Shown: positions 25,407 to 35,096, counted from the first letter of the stretch. The stretch: 64,000 bases of DNA from Kibdelosporangium persicum (GCF_013280595.1 NZ_JAAATY010000037.1:24248-88247); one strand, 5' to 3'. Notes: generated by a model from the letters alone, not told the origin. Translations and numbers: made by a program.

Positions 25407-26828
25407 TCAGACGAAGCTGGCGACCGGCTGTGTGCCCGCCTTGGTCTCGCCGAGCTTGAGCCAGCCGAGCAACGGGCCGGTCATGATCGTCGTCACGAGT
25501 GTCATCGCCACGAACATGACGAACAGGTCCGGTCCGATGATGCCGAGCGACAGCCCCGCGGCGACCACCACGAGTTCGGTCAGGCCACGGCAGTTGACCA
25601 TGACGCCGAGTCCGGCCGACTCCCGCCATGTCAGCTTGGTCAGCCTGCCGACGAGCGTCGTCGTACCCACCTTGCTCGTGATGGCGACCACGATCATCAG
25701 CCCGCACACCAGCAGGTCCTGTGTGGTGCGCAGGAATCCGATCTGCATGCTGAACCCGATCACCGCGAAGAACAGGGGCAGGATGACGTTGACCCCGCGG
25801 CCGACCGTGCGGCCGAGGTCGCGCACCACGCTGTTCTCCCGCGGCACGACCACGCCGACGAGCAAGGCCCCGAAGATCGCGTGGATGCCGATCCAGTCGG
25901 TGATGGCCGCTCCGGAAAGCGCGCAGAGCACCAGCACCGCGGTCGAGACGCGTCGCAGTCCGGCGTTGCTCTCCGCGGCGGCCAGGAGCCGGCGCAGCGC
26001 GGGGCGAAGGGCGGTCAGCGTCACCGTGGTGAAGAGGATGAGCCACGCCGCGGTCGGGATGACCGCGGCCGCTGAGTCGCCCTGTGCCATCGCGACGACC
26101 ACGATCAGCATGCACCACGAGATGACGTCCCCCACGCCCGCGGTGGCCAGGCCGAGCGCGCCGATCCGAGTCCGGATCAGGTTGTGCCCGGCCAGAATCC
26201 GGACCAGTACGGGGAACGCGGTGATGCTCATCGACGTACCGAAGAACAGGAGGAACGGCACCAGCCCCACACTGTCCGGCCGGTACGTCGCGGCCATGCC
26301 CACCGCGAGCAGGAGCCCGCAGGCGAACGGTACGGCCACCATGCCTACTCCCAGTGCGGCCACCCGGCGGCCCGACCCGCGCAGCAGTTCCAGCGGGAGA
26401 TCGGCGCCGAGCAGGAACACGAAGTAGATGATCGCCAGCTGTGCGATCAGGCCGAGGTGGGGAATCAGTTCCGCGGGGAACAGCGCGTGCTGGATCTCCG
26501 GCGCGAACTGGCCGAGCAGGGACGGCCCCAGCGCGATGCCCGCCGCCATTTCGCCGATGACCCTGGGCTGACGGCACCGGGTCGCGACCCAGCCGCCGAG
26601 ACGGCCGACCGCGATGATCAACGCGACCGCGGGGAGGAACCGCAGGACAAGCGGCCAGCCCATGGTTCCCAGCTGTCCGAAGGTGGGCACGGCGTGGATC
26701 ATGCCTGCCGAGACAACCGCCACTATCACGACAACCGCCGCGGCGTTGCGTACCCCATCCGCCGGTTTCCGCCGCGGCGGCGTCACCGCGTTCTGATCGG
26801 GATTTTCCTGGCAGTCTGCAGCCATCAT
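25407..26828 (-). CDS. Cation:proton antiporter (CPA2/Kef-type membrane protein)
   Basis: 473 aa with about 12-13 hydrophobic segments across its length and a soluble N-terminal tail of about 30 residues. Segments such as VIGEMAAGIALGPSLLGQ, LLGADLPLELLRG and the late GLTELVVVAAGLSLGIIGPDLF are typical of CPA2 Na+/K+:H+ exchangers. It has no RCK domain. Genes of this type next to polyketide or halogenase genes are sometimes used for ion balance or self-resistance. Being inside the operon between the flavin reductase and the FAD protein is the only link to the pathway. Confidence 0.88.
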   Translation of the reverse strand: MMAADCQENPDQNAVTPPRRKPADGVRNAAAVVVIVAVVSAGMIHAVPTFGQLGTMGWPLVLRFLPAVALIIAVGRLGGWVATRCRQPRVIGEMAAGIALGPSLLGQFAPEIQHALFPAELIPHLGLIAQLAIIYFVFLLGADLPLELLRGSGRRVAALGVGMVAVPFACGLLLAVGMAATYRPDSVGLVPFLLFFGTSMSITAFPVLVRILAGHNLIRTRIGALGLATAGVGDVISWCMLIVVVAMAQGDSAAAVIPTAAWLILFTTVTLTALRPALRRLLAAAESNAGLRRVSTAVLVLCALSGAAITDWIGIHAIFGALLVGVVVPRENSVVRDLGRTVGRGVNVILPLFFAVIGFSMQIGFLRTTQDLLVCGLMIVVAITSKVGTTTLVGRLTKLTWRESAGLGVMVNCRGLTELVVVAAGLSLGIIGPDLFVMFVAMTLVTTIMTGPLLGWLKLGETKAGTQPVASFV

Positions 26829-26903
26829 GGTTTTCGGCTCCTGGAACAGGGATCGGCTGCGCGCGGTCGAGGTTCTCCGTCCAGGACCCGCCGCGAACCG
26901 GTG

Positions 26904-27431
26904 TCACGAAATGAAGTCGTAGTTCAGGAAATTGCTGTCGTCGTCATCGGTCCAGACCCCGTACCGACGCATGCCGTACAGAAGTGGCGCAGGCGTACGG
27001 AGGCTGGTGATCATGACGATCTCGGCCATGACGACGACGTGATCACCGACCGTGTGCGCTGTGCTGACGGCACAGTCCGCGATGGTGTGCGCGGCGTCGA
27101 TCAGGTGCGGGCCGCCGTGCGGCGCGGCGACCCACGGGATCCGGTTGAACCGGTCCGGGTCTCCCGAGCTGAACAGTTCCGCGGCCGGCCGCGCGGTCCG
27201 GTGCAGCAGGTTCACCGCAAGGGACGAGCTGTCCAGGACGGCGTCCAGAGTAGGGCTGCCGCGCCGCAGGCAAACGAGGATCGACGGCGGGTCAGGGGCG
27301 ACGCTGCACAGCGACGTGCACGTCATCCCCCACGGGTTGCCGTCCCGGGTCATCGCCGTGACAACCGAGACACCCGTGGGGAATCCGACCATCAGGCGCC
27401 GCACGTCGACGTCGTATCCGGTGTGTGACAT
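26904..27431 (-). CDS. Flavin reductase (FADH2 supplier for the halogenase)
   Basis: 175 aa of the HpaC/flavin-reductase-like fold: an N-terminal VSVVTAMTRDGNPWGMTCTS, then SVAPDPPSILVCL and the FMN-site segment. These enzymes use NAD(P)H to make free reduced flavin for partner monooxygenases or halogenases. The gene starts 46 bp after the halogenase stop, the usual arrangement for a two-component FADH2-dependent halogenase, which strongly suggests it supplies FADH2 to that enzyme. Confidence 0.9.
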   Translation of the reverse strand: MSHTGYDVDVRRLMVGFPTGVSVVTAMTRDGNPWGMTCTSLCSVAPDPPSILVCLRRGSPTLDAVLDSSSLAVNLLHRTARPAAELFSSGDPDRFNRIPWVAAPHGGPHLIDAAHTIADCAVSTAHTVGDHVVVMAEIVMITSLRTPAPLLYGMRRYGVWTDDDDSNFLNYDFIS

Positions 27432-27477
27432 GGATTTCCCTCCTACCGGCCGGACCGCGCCGAGCCGGGCCGGTGGA

Positions 27478-29142
27478 TCAGAGACCTTCCTCTGCCTTGG
27501 CGATGGCCATGTTCTCCAGCGCGTTCAGCATTCGCGGCCCGATGTCCGCGGGCGCGTCCACACGGGCCCACAGCTTGGCCGCCTCGATCCGGTCCCTGGT
27601 CATGTGGTAGCAGCCGTTCTCCGGCCGGCCGAACTGCTCCGCGTAGGGGAAGAAGTCCACTTTCCTGACGGAGTCGAGGATCTCCGAGGCCGCGGCCGAC
27701 GGCGCCAGTGTTCCGCCTTCGACCGCCTGGCACAGCTCACGGGTCCGGGTGCCCATCCGGACGAAACTCTCGCTGATCGGCAACGGCGACCCCGGGTGGC
27801 CGTACCGCTCGGCCTCGATGAAGACGTTGTCGTCGCCGGTCCGGCGGAACCGGTGGTGCGCGTCTTCGAGCATCATGTTGCCGCTCATCGTGCCGAGCAT
27901 CCAGGTCCGGTTGACCGCGTTCCACAGCTCGTAGTCGCCGAACCCGACGAACGAGCTGTAGACCAGGTCGTCGTGGAAGTCGAACAAGCCCTGCTGCAGG
28001 TCCTCCACGTAAGCGAACCGCTCGGTGGACCAGTCACCGTCCCTGGACGCCGCGATCAGCCGCCAGCCGAGGGCGTTGACCACCGCGAGCGTGTTCGCCA
28101 GCCCGCGCGAGTAGAGCGCGTCGATGAATCCCGAGGCGTGTGACGTGAGGCAGTACCGATCGCCGACGACCTTCGTGGTCGAGTACTGCAGCCTGCCGGT
28201 GGACACCCAGGGCCGTACCGCCGTCGCGTCCTTGAACTGCCACGCGATCTCCGGGAAACGGCCGAGGAAGTCGGCGAACTCGCGCTCGGGCGGCAGTGTC
28301 CCTTTGGGATACTTGCGCGGGTCCAGGGTCAGGCCGACGCTGCACAGGGGATTGAGCGCGCCGGGGTGGTTGTTGAACGGGATCACCCAGAGCCACCCAC
28401 CGTCGAAGACGTGGTGCAGCGTGCCGTGGTCCCACGGGTTGGGCTGCTCGTGCCGCTCGGCGGTGGGTGAGTCGTCGAACGGGCGCACGCCGACCATGTG
28501 CGTGAACAGGCAGCGCGAATGCGTCCTCGCCCGCGTTGGCGTCTCACGCAGTTCGAACCGCTCGGCCAACGGCGATCGGTATCCGCTGCCGTCCACCACG
28601 TAGTCGGCGCGGAACTCCTCGCCCCGGTCCGAGCGCAACACGACACCATCGGCCGGATCGATCTCGACGTCGGTGATCCGGGTCGCCAGGCGTGGTTCGG
28701 CGCCGTACCGGACCGCGACGTGGAACAGGTAGGCGTCGACGTCCTGGCGGAACAGGTGCGACTCGGTGCGGAAGGCCACCGGGACCACCAACTGGTTGAC
28801 CTGCAGAGGGTTCTGCGGCTCACCCTCCCTGTGGTAGACGAAGCCGAAGTTCTGCTTCTGTCCACAATGGGGTGCGATCTTGATGGTCTCGGTGTGGTTC
28901 GACAGCGCCTTCAGTTCGGGCACCTGGTAGCGGTCGGCGATCAACCGCATCATCCCCGAGGTGTAGGGGATGGTCGACTCGCCGACCGCGAACCGCGGAT
29001 GGGTGCCGGCGTCGAGAATCAGCACCTTCACCCCGTTGCGGGCCAGCACCGCGCCCAGCATCCCGCCGGCCATGCCACTTCCGAGGATGGCCACGTCATA
29101 CCGGTCCGCCGAGGCGGAGTTGATACCCGGCACCGAACTCAC
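27478..29142 (-). CDS. FAD-dependent halogenase
   Basis: 554 aa from GTG 29142 (AAAGGAAC upstream). It has the N-terminal FAD motif GSGMAGG, the GES(T) segment of the halogenase family (residues 54-57), a conserved active-site-type Lys (K96 in GQKQNFGF), and the GGWLWVIPF motif that corresponds to the halogenase WxWxIP signature near residue 250. ASGFIDALYSRGLANT is also typical. It resembles phenol/pyrrole/aliphatic halogenases more than the tryptophan halogenases (inference). It needs FADH2, which the adjacent flavin reductase would provide, and would install Cl or Br on the pathway substrate. Confidence 0.92.
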   Translation of the reverse strand: MSSVPGINSASADRYDVAILGSGMAGGMLGAVLARNGVKVLILDAGTHPRFAVGESTIPYTSGMMRLIADRYQVPELKALSNHTETIKIAPHCGQKQNFGFVYHREGEPQNPLQVNQLVVPVAFRTESHLFRQDVDAYLFHVAVRYGAEPRLATRITDVEIDPADGVVLRSDRGEEFRADYVVDGSGYRSPLAERFELRETPTRARTHSRCLFTHMVGVRPFDDSPTAERHEQPNPWDHGTLHHVFDGGWLWVIPFNNHPGALNPLCSVGLTLDPRKYPKGTLPPEREFADFLGRFPEIAWQFKDATAVRPWVSTGRLQYSTTKVVGDRYCLTSHASGFIDALYSRGLANTLAVVNALGWRLIAASRDGDWSTERFAYVEDLQQGLFDFHDDLVYSSFVGFGDYELWNAVNRTWMLGTMSGNMMLEDAHHRFRRTGDDNVFIEAERYGHPGSPLPISESFVRMGTRTRELCQAVEGGTLAPSAAASEILDSVRKVDFFPYAEQFGRPENGCYHMTRDRIEAAKLWARVDAPADIGPRMLNALENMAIAKAEEGL

Positions 29143-29255
29143 CGTTCCTTTCGTGTGTCCTTTTTGTCAAAACTCGTTCGGCCCCCGCCCGCGTACGGGT
29201 GGACGAGGTTGGTTGATGCCGGTGCGGCGCCGACGAGGTGTTGCGGGGTGACTGC

Positions 29256-29741
29256 TCAGTAGCCGTTGCCCGTGAGCCACTCGACGACGCCGAGCGGGTC
29301 GTTGATGGTCACGAACGGGTCGATGACCGGCCAGATGTAGAGCAGTCCCTCATCGTCGAGCCGGAAGAAGTTGTGCACTGTGTACTGGGCGCCCTTCGTG
29401 GTCGTGATCTGCCACAGACCGCTCGCGGTCGGGAAGTCCACGTTGACGTTGAGCACCTGCACGGCCAGCACACGGCTCGAAACGGGCTCGACGAAGCTCT
29501 CGATCTCCTCCCGCCCCTTCAGGGCGAGCCTGCTGATCGGCGGGAGGAACTCGACGTTCTGCGAGAACTGGACCTTCGAGAAGTCGTGGGTCTCGAAAGC
29601 CTTGAAGTAGGCCTCGATGATCCGGCGATACGTTTCCTTGTCCAGTTGTCCGGAGTTCGCAGCCGGGCCCGTGCGGTTCGCCGGGTGGGACTCGACCAGC
29701 GGGCGACTGCCCTGACCCGCCGGTGTCTGTGTCGTGGTCAT
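29256..29741 (-). CDS. SnoaL-like (NTF2-fold) protein
   Basis: 161 aa. After a ~30-residue low-complexity N-terminus there is a cone-shaped NTF2/SnoaL-like domain: YRRIIEAYFKAFETHDFSKVQF and then LKGREEIESFVEPV and HNFFRLDDEGLLYIWPVIDPF. This fold occurs in polyketide cyclases, epoxide hydrolases, dehydratases and isomerases. It lies between the haloperoxidase and the halogenase in the operon. It could cyclise or isomerise a halogenated or epoxidised intermediate; the exact role is not shown by the sequence. Confidence 0.82.
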   Translation of the reverse strand: MTTTQTPAGQGSRPLVESHPANRTGPAANSGQLDKETYRRIIEAYFKAFETHDFSKVQFSQNVEFLPPISRLALKGREEIESFVEPVSSRVLAVQVLNVNVDFPTASGLWQITTTKGAQYTVHNFFRLDDEGLLYIWPVIDPFVTINDPLGVVEWLTGNGY

Positions 29742-29802
29742 GACTGCTCCAGCTTGTGATTCCGTGAACGAGTGAGACGGTTTCCGCCGCTTTCCGCGCG
29801 GA

Positions 29803-31233
29803 TCACTCCACCGGGCCGGCCGCGGCGGATGCCTTGAGCCCGTTGGCGGCCAGGTCGTCGGCGATGTCCATGCCGAGCTTGACGCCGCCGATGTTGCGGG
29901 AGAGGTCCACGTCGCCGTTCTCGTCGACGGCGAAGGCGTCGAACACCCAGTGCACCCCGAGGAAGACCCGGCTGAAGCCCTGTTCGATCATCATCTGCCA
30001 GCACCCGCCGGGGAACGTGCGAACCACGCGCGTCCGGACGTTTCCGGTGACGTCGGTGCTGATTCCGTCGAGCTCGTCGGAGACGAACTCCAGGTTGTCC
30101 GCCAGGTTGTCCGGCCCGCACTGGGTCTGGCCGTAGAAATGCCGGACCATCTGGAAGGCCGCACCGCCCTCCGACGCGTGGCCCGACGGGTACGCCGGGA
30201 AGGACGGCGTGAAGTTACGCCCGCCGGTCACGTTGGTCGCCTGCGCGCCGAGGGGGAGCCAGCCCGGGTCAGAGTCCGCGTCCAGTTCGTTGCCGCCGAC
30301 GCCGGCCGGGCCCAGGGAAGCGTCGTGCTCGCGGATTCCGAGCACCGGCCGCCACAGGTCGTACTCGTACTTGTCGGCCCACGCGAGGATGGTCGAGTCG
30401 GCGATGGCCGCGTTGACCAATGCGAACAACCGGGCGTTCTGTGCCTCGTCGTTGCCCTGCGCGACCGCGATCTTGCGGATGATCTGGTTGTACAGCCGCG
30501 TCGGCGTGCCAATGCCGTTGGCCGCTTCGTAACCCCACCACAGTCCGATGCCCGTCTCGGTGGGCGTGCGCCGCATGGACTGCAGCTCGGCCGGGAGGGT
30601 GCCCATGAGGTGCGGGGCGATGCCCTTGGCGCGGACCTCCTTGATCGCCTGTTCGTACTCGGCACTCCCCGGCTGCGGGGGCGCGTCGAGGTGGTGGCGG
30701 GTGGTGGCCGCGAAGCAGGCCGACCGGGCACCGTAGAACGGCCCGTAGAAACCCTGGCCGGGGTTGTCCGGGTCCTGCCGGTGGCGCCCGGGGGCGACCG
30801 AGAAGCTATGCCCGTTGTCGCCGAAGCCGGGGTCGTTCTTGCGGAGCGCGATGATCTTGCTGGCGACCTTCCGGCCGAAGTCGTGACCGTCCACGTCCGC
30901 CTTGCTGGCGATCAGGCCGGCCGCGGCGTGCCGCGCGTCGAAGAACGCCTTCTGGGTCGGGTAGAGCGCGCTCAGCACGGCGTGGGCGGCACTGGCGACC
31001 GCCGCGGCGGAGTCAGCGCCGGGAGGAGCCTCAGGCAGGTCGTCCCCCAGGTAGGGCTCGTAGTGCCCGGTGTTGATGCCGAAGTAGGCGTCGTGCATCG
31101 CCAGGTGCACGATCGCGTTGGCCCGTGCCCCTCCCGGACCACCGCGGACGCCGAGTTCGCTCGACGGGAGCGTGGTGTGCGTGGTCCGGTCGGCCTCCGC
31201 GGCGACTTCGTTCCAGTACAGGATGGGATCCAT
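29803..31233 (-). CDS. Vanadium-dependent haloperoxidase
   Basis: 476 aa. It contains the vanadate-binding motifs of the PAP2/VHPO superfamily: KYEYDLWRPVLGI (Lys near 286, Arg near 293), PSGHASEGG (Ser and catalytic His near 350-352) and SRVFLGVHWVFDAF (Arg and the His ligand near 427). These enzymes use H2O2 to oxidise halide for halogenation or halonium-induced cyclisation. There is no signal peptide, so it probably acts inside the cell. It is the first gene of the leftward operon and starts 207 bp from the divergent LuxR/LAL activator. Combination with an FAD halogenase in the same operon is uncommon. Confidence 0.92.
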   Translation of the reverse strand: MDPILYWNEVAAEADRTTHTTLPSSELGVRGGPGGARANAIVHLAMHDAYFGINTGHYEPYLGDDLPEAPPGADSAAAVASAAHAVLSALYPTQKAFFDARHAAAGLIASKADVDGHDFGRKVASKIIALRKNDPGFGDNGHSFSVAPGRHRQDPDNPGQGFYGPFYGARSACFAATTRHHLDAPPQPGSAEYEQAIKEVRAKGIAPHLMGTLPAELQSMRRTPTETGIGLWWGYEAANGIGTPTRLYNQIIRKIAVAQGNDEAQNARLFALVNAAIADSTILAWADKYEYDLWRPVLGIREHDASLGPAGVGGNELDADSDPGWLPLGAQATNVTGGRNFTPSFPAYPSGHASEGGAAFQMVRHFYGQTQCGPDNLADNLEFVSDELDGISTDVTGNVRTRVVRTFPGGCWQMMIEQGFSRVFLGVHWVFDAFAVDENGDVDLSRNIGGVKLGMDIADDLAANGLKASAAAGPVE

Positions 31234-31446
31234 CGGTTGTCTACCTCCGTCAACGGGTGGCCGTGTGGCATTGCTGTTCGGCTTGGTGGTGCTCTCCCAA
31301 TGTCGCTGGGCCGGGATGTGCGGGGATGAGTAGTCGGCTACTCAACTCCGGGCGTAAGTACCCTCAAAGGGGGGAGCGGCCACGGGTATCTGCACTCTGC
31401 CCTGGTGCTCTTTTGTCGATGACCTCATTGGTGGGGGGAGCATCGA

Positions 31447-34104
31447 ATGGAAGGCATGACACTGGTGCGCGACGACTCGCCGTCGTCGGCCGCGACCGGG
31501 GTCTGGTCCCTGGCCGGGCGGTCCGAGGAGCTGGAGCGGATCGCCGCGTCGGCCCGTGGCCGGGCCGGGCCCGCTGGAGCGGTGCTGATCGGCCCGGCGG
31601 GGGTGGGGAAGACCCGGGTGGCGCGGGAGGCTTTGCGAGCGGCCGAACAGCGGGGCGCGCTGGTCCGGTGGGTGGCGGGCACGGCTTCGGCACGGGAGTT
31701 GCCGCTGGGGGCCTTTGCGGCGACCGTGAAACTCACCGACCTGGACCCGGCCAGGTTGGTGCCCCAGGCCACGGAGGCATTGCTGGCGGGTGCGGGTCCG
31801 GCGGGTGCGGTCGTCGTGGTGGACGACGCGCACCAGTTGGACGAGCTGTCCGCGGTGCTCGTACACCAGCTGGTGCTGCGCAAGGCGGCGAATGTGGTGC
31901 TCACGCTGCGCACCGGGGAGACAGCGCCGGACGCGGTGACGGCGTTGTGGAAGGACGGGCACCTACTGCGGCTGGAACTCGAACCGCTGTCCCCGCAGGA
32001 GACCGCGACCCTGGTGGAGACGAGGCTGGGTGGCCTGGTGGACGACGTCGCCGTGCGGCGGTTGTGGTCCATCACCCGGGGCAATCCGTTGTACCTGCGG
32101 CAGTTGGTCGACGACGAGCTGGCATCGGGCCGGCTGCGCCAGGTCGTCGGGGTGTGGCGGTGGTCGGGGCGGTTCACGTTGTCGCCGGCGTTGGTGGAGC
32201 TGGTCGCTCCCCGGATCGGGAAGCTGCCGCAGAACCAGCGCGACGTTCTCGATGTGCTCACCTTCGGCGGCCCCTTGGAGGTGCCGCTGCTGGCGGAGCT
32301 GACCGGTGCCCGCGTGATGGAGGAGATGGAGGACAAGGGGCTGATCGAGGTATGCCAGCAGGGGCGGCGGTGGCAGGTCCGGCTGGCCGACCCGATGTTG
32401 GGTGAGGTGCAGCGGATGCGGACAGGCGCGCTGTACGCCCGGCGGCTGCGCCGTCGGATCGCGTCCGCGCTGAGCGCGAGGGGTGGGCGGCGAGCCGACG
32501 ACGCGCTGCGTCATGCGGTGCTGCTGCTGGATTCCGATGTCCAGCCCGATGCCGTGTTGCTCACCAAAGCCGCTCGCCGGGCCACCGAACTGGGAGACCT
32601 CGCGTTGGCCGCCCGGCTGGCCAGGACCGCGGTGTACGTCGGAGGCGGTTTCGAGTCACGGTTGCTGCTTGGCACCGCGCTTGGCTGGACCGGCCGGGTG
32701 GCCGAGGCCGGCAGCGAGTGGGCCGCGCTGCGCACCCTGGCCCAGACCGACGTCCAGCAAGCACAGGCCGCGATGGCACGGGCGAAGGTGCTGGCGTGGT
32801 CCGGCCGTCCGGCGGAAGCCGAGGCCGAGCTGGCCGCCGCGGCCTACGCCACCAACGACGAGGCCGCCGCCCTTGAGCTGGCCGGGGTGCGTTCGGTGCT
32901 GGACGCCTACCTCGGCCGGACTGTTCAGGCTGCCGAAACAGGCGCCGAGGTGCTGGCCCACCCGCGATGCCCGTCGGCCGCGGTGCCGTGGGTGAGTTGG
33001 GGGCTGGCGATGGCGTGCGGGGGACTCGGGCGTCTCGACGGCATCGAGAAGGCGTTGCGACGGATCGAGTCCGAGGCGTCGGGAGCCGGGTTGCACCAAC
33101 TGGCCCTCGTGGTGATGTCCTCAATGCGCGGACTGCTCCTGGCCGGTCTGCCCGATCAGGCGGACCGGATCGCACGATGGTTCCGCGAACAATGCCCCGA
33201 TTCCCCCGGGCGTCGTTCCGTTGACATCTTCACCGGCTTCATGTCGGCGGAGTCGGCGAGCTTCCGCGGCCAGGTCGAGACCGCGGCGCGCGGGTACCGT
33301 CAGGCTGTCGCGGCGCACCACGGCGCGGATCCCAACGGCTGGATATTCACCGGGTTGGTGGGCCTCACCACCGCGCTGGGGATGCGCGGTGACCCGGCTT
33401 CCGCACGCCAGGCACTGCAGGCGATGACAGCCGAGCACCATCCCACGTACGTCTACCTGGCACCGAACGTGCTGATAGCGCGGGCATGGGTGGTCGCCGC
33501 CGAAGGTGAGGTGAGCGAAGCCGCCGCGTTGGCCCGCAAGGCGGCGGGCGTGGCCGCGTCGCAGGGCCAGTCGGCGGTGGAGGTCTTCGCGTTGCACACC
33601 GCGGTCCGTTTCGGCGACGGCACGGTGGCCGACAGGCTCACTCGGCTGGCCACGGAGGTCAACGGGCCCCGGGCCCAGATCGCGGCCGCGCACGCCGTCG
33701 CACTGGCGGCCGACGATGGTCCCGGGTTGCAGGCCGTCTCGGTGAGACTCGAACAGATCGGCGCCCTGCTCCTGGCCGTGGACGCCGCTGCCCAAGCAGC
33801 GGCAGCGTTCTTCCGCCACAACCGGCGGGGCTCCGCCCAGACGGCAACGGCTCGCGCCCGCAGGCTCGCGCAAGCCTGCGAAGGCGCACGGACTCCCGCG
33901 CTGGCCGCGCTCACCGCACCGCCGGAGATCACCCGCCGGCAACGCGAGATCATCGCCCTTGCCGCCAGTGGCCTGTCCAACGGCGAAATCGCGCAGCGGC
34001 TGGTCGTGTCCATCCGGACAGTCGAGAACCACCTTTACCGTGCCAGCACGAAACTCGGTGTCTCCAACCGCGCGGAACTGGCCGCCCTGATCGACGAAGC
34101 CTAG
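31447..34104 (+). CDS. LAL-type LuxR-family transcriptional activator
   Basis: 885 aa: N-terminal AAA/STAND ATPase with P-loop GPAGVGKT near residue 50 and a Walker-B-like AVVVVDDAHQLDEL, a long helical repeat region, and a C-terminal LuxR helix-turn-helix (residues ~822-885, TRRQREIIALAASGLSNGEIAQRLVVSIRTVENHLYR). Large LuxR regulators activate antibiotic operons in response to ATP state or small ligands. It is divergent from the haloperoxidase-led operon with a 207-bp shared gap, so it is the probable pathway-specific activator. ATG 31447 is used; a second in-frame ATG lies 9 bp later. Confidence 0.9.
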   Translation: MEGMTLVRDDSPSSAATGVWSLAGRSEELERIAASARGRAGPAGAVLIGPAGVGKTRVAREALRAAEQRGALVRWVAGTASARELPLGAFAATVKLTDLDPARLVPQATEALLAGAGPAGAVVVVDDAHQLDELSAVLVHQLVLRKAANVVLTLRTGETAPDAVTALWKDGHLLRLELEPLSPQETATLVETRLGGLVDDVAVRRLWSITRGNPLYLRQLVDDELASGRLRQVVGVWRWSGRFTLSPALVELVAPRIGKLPQNQRDVLDVLTFGGPLEVPLLAELTGARVMEEMEDKGLIEVCQQGRRWQVRLADPMLGEVQRMRTGALYARRLRRRIASALSARGGRRADDALRHAVLLLDSDVQPDAVLLTKAARRATELGDLALAARLARTAVYVGGGFESRLLLGTALGWTGRVAEAGSEWAALRTLAQTDVQQAQAAMARAKVLAWSGRPAEAEAELAAAAYATNDEAAALELAGVRSVLDAYLGRTVQAAETGAEVLAHPRCPSAAVPWVSWGLAMACGGLGRLDGIEKALRRIESEASGAGLHQLALVVMSSMRGLLLAGLPDQADRIARWFREQCPDSPGRRSVDIFTGFMSAESASFRGQVETAARGYRQAVAAHHGADPNGWIFTGLVGLTTALGMRGDPASARQALQAMTAEHHPTYVYLAPNVLIARAWVVAAEGEVSEAAALARKAAGVAASQGQSAVEVFALHTAVRFGDGTVADRLTRLATEVNGPRAQIAAAHAVALAADDGPGLQAVSVRLEQIGALLLAVDAAAQAAAAFFRHNRRGSAQTATARARRLAQACEGARTPALAALTAPPEITRRQREIIALAASGLSNGEIAQRLVVSIRTVENHLYRASTKLGVSNRAELAALIDEA

Positions 34105-34558
34105 TACCTTCTCCGACGCTGTGCCGCTCGAAACTCGTCGCCGCAGTTCGGACGGCTTGGTGGTACTCGTTGATGATGCTTGTCCTGGCCGGGACTGAGG
34201 TGCCGTCGACCTCTTGCTCCTAGTGGAGGCCGCGTTTTCCCGGGGTCCAGAAGGGTTTCACGGTGATCGATCCGCGGGGCCAGCCGCGTTGGCGGACGAG
34301 GTGGTCGCGGATTTCTGACCAACACCTACCCAACCGACTGATCACACCCCCAGCATTGACGCCCAGCACTGACGACGATCTCGGCGACCGGCGGTTCGCA
34401 GCTCGCCGGTTGCGGGGCAGTGGCGTCCGAGGTGTCGCAGTTGGGTCGGGCGCCGCACTGTCGGGTGTTCGCCGGACATCGGAAACGAAGTCGTACTCCT
34501 ACCTTATGGATAGCCGCGGCGACGCGGCCATCGAGAGCGAACTGAGGGTGGAGTGCAG
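34105..34558. other. 454-bp interval without a supported gene
   Basis: Behind the LuxR gene the interval holds no intact frame. Between 34150 and 34330 the leftward frame reads protein-like text (SEIRDHLVRQRGWPRGS followed by ITVKPFWTPGKRGL) ending in a stop, which may be debris of a lost gene. The last ~150 bp are probably the promoter of the secreted protein gene. Confidence 0.4.
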
Positions 34559-34993
34559 ATGGGGAAGACGACGCGCCGCGCCACGAGTATGGGGCTCATG
34601 GCAATGGCGACGGTGGTGGCCGGCTTGCTGACCGCGCCGGCCGCGAACGCGGCCAGCTGGTACAGCAGCGTGCCCACCAACGCCACGAACGTGGAGACCG
34701 TGATGGAGGCGGAGCTGGGTTCCGGCGGTTACCTCCAGATCCGACGCGGCAAGTACGACGGCAGGACGTACCTCTGGGGCCGGGTCGCCTCGCCCGGGTC
34801 GACGTACAACAGCGACCACACCCTGCGATTCCAGATCGGCCTGGGTTGCGCTTCCGCCACGACGTCCAAGGACATCGACCGGACGACCTATACCTCCGCC
34901 ACGACGCGGGACACCGACTGCACGTACTTCGCGAACATCATCAAGAGAAGCACCGGCAAGGTGGTCAAGGGTCTCCAGCTCAACAATCCCTGA
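34559..34993 (+). CDS. Small secreted protein
   Basis: 144 aa from ATG 34559 (GGTGGAG 5-6 nt upstream). A classical Sec signal peptide (KTTRRATSMGLMAMATVVAG, then AANA|ASWYS cleavage) is followed by ~113 residues with two cysteines (GLGCASAT and DTDCTYF), likely one disulphide. The composition (Ser/Thr/Tyr rich, beta-like) suggests a small extracellular beta-sandwich; no enzyme motif is visible. It is followed by a terminator hairpin and convergent with the AfsR-like gene. Confidence 0.72.
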   Translation: MGKTTRRATSMGLMAMATVVAGLLTAPAANAASWYSSVPTNATNVETVMEAELGSGGYLQIRRGKYDGRTYLWGRVASPGSTYNSDHTLRFQIGLGCASATTSKDIDRTTYTSATTRDTDCTYFANIIKRSTGKVVKGLQLNNP

Positions 34994-35005
34994 CCCGGTG
35001 GACCG

Positions 35006-35034
35006 GGGCCCTGCCGCGCACCGTGGCAGGGCCC
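35006..35034 (+). terminator. Terminator hairpin after the secreted protein gene
   Basis: A 10-bp perfect stem (GGGCCCTGCC/GGCAGGGCCC) with a 9-nt loop begins 12 bp after the stop codon and lies in the convergent gap with the AfsR-like gene, so it can serve both. Confidence 0.7.
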
Positions 35035-35096
35035 GTCCGCGACACACCCTGTCCTGACACAGCGGCTGACAGGCCTCGCGACGGGCTCCGCCGGCC

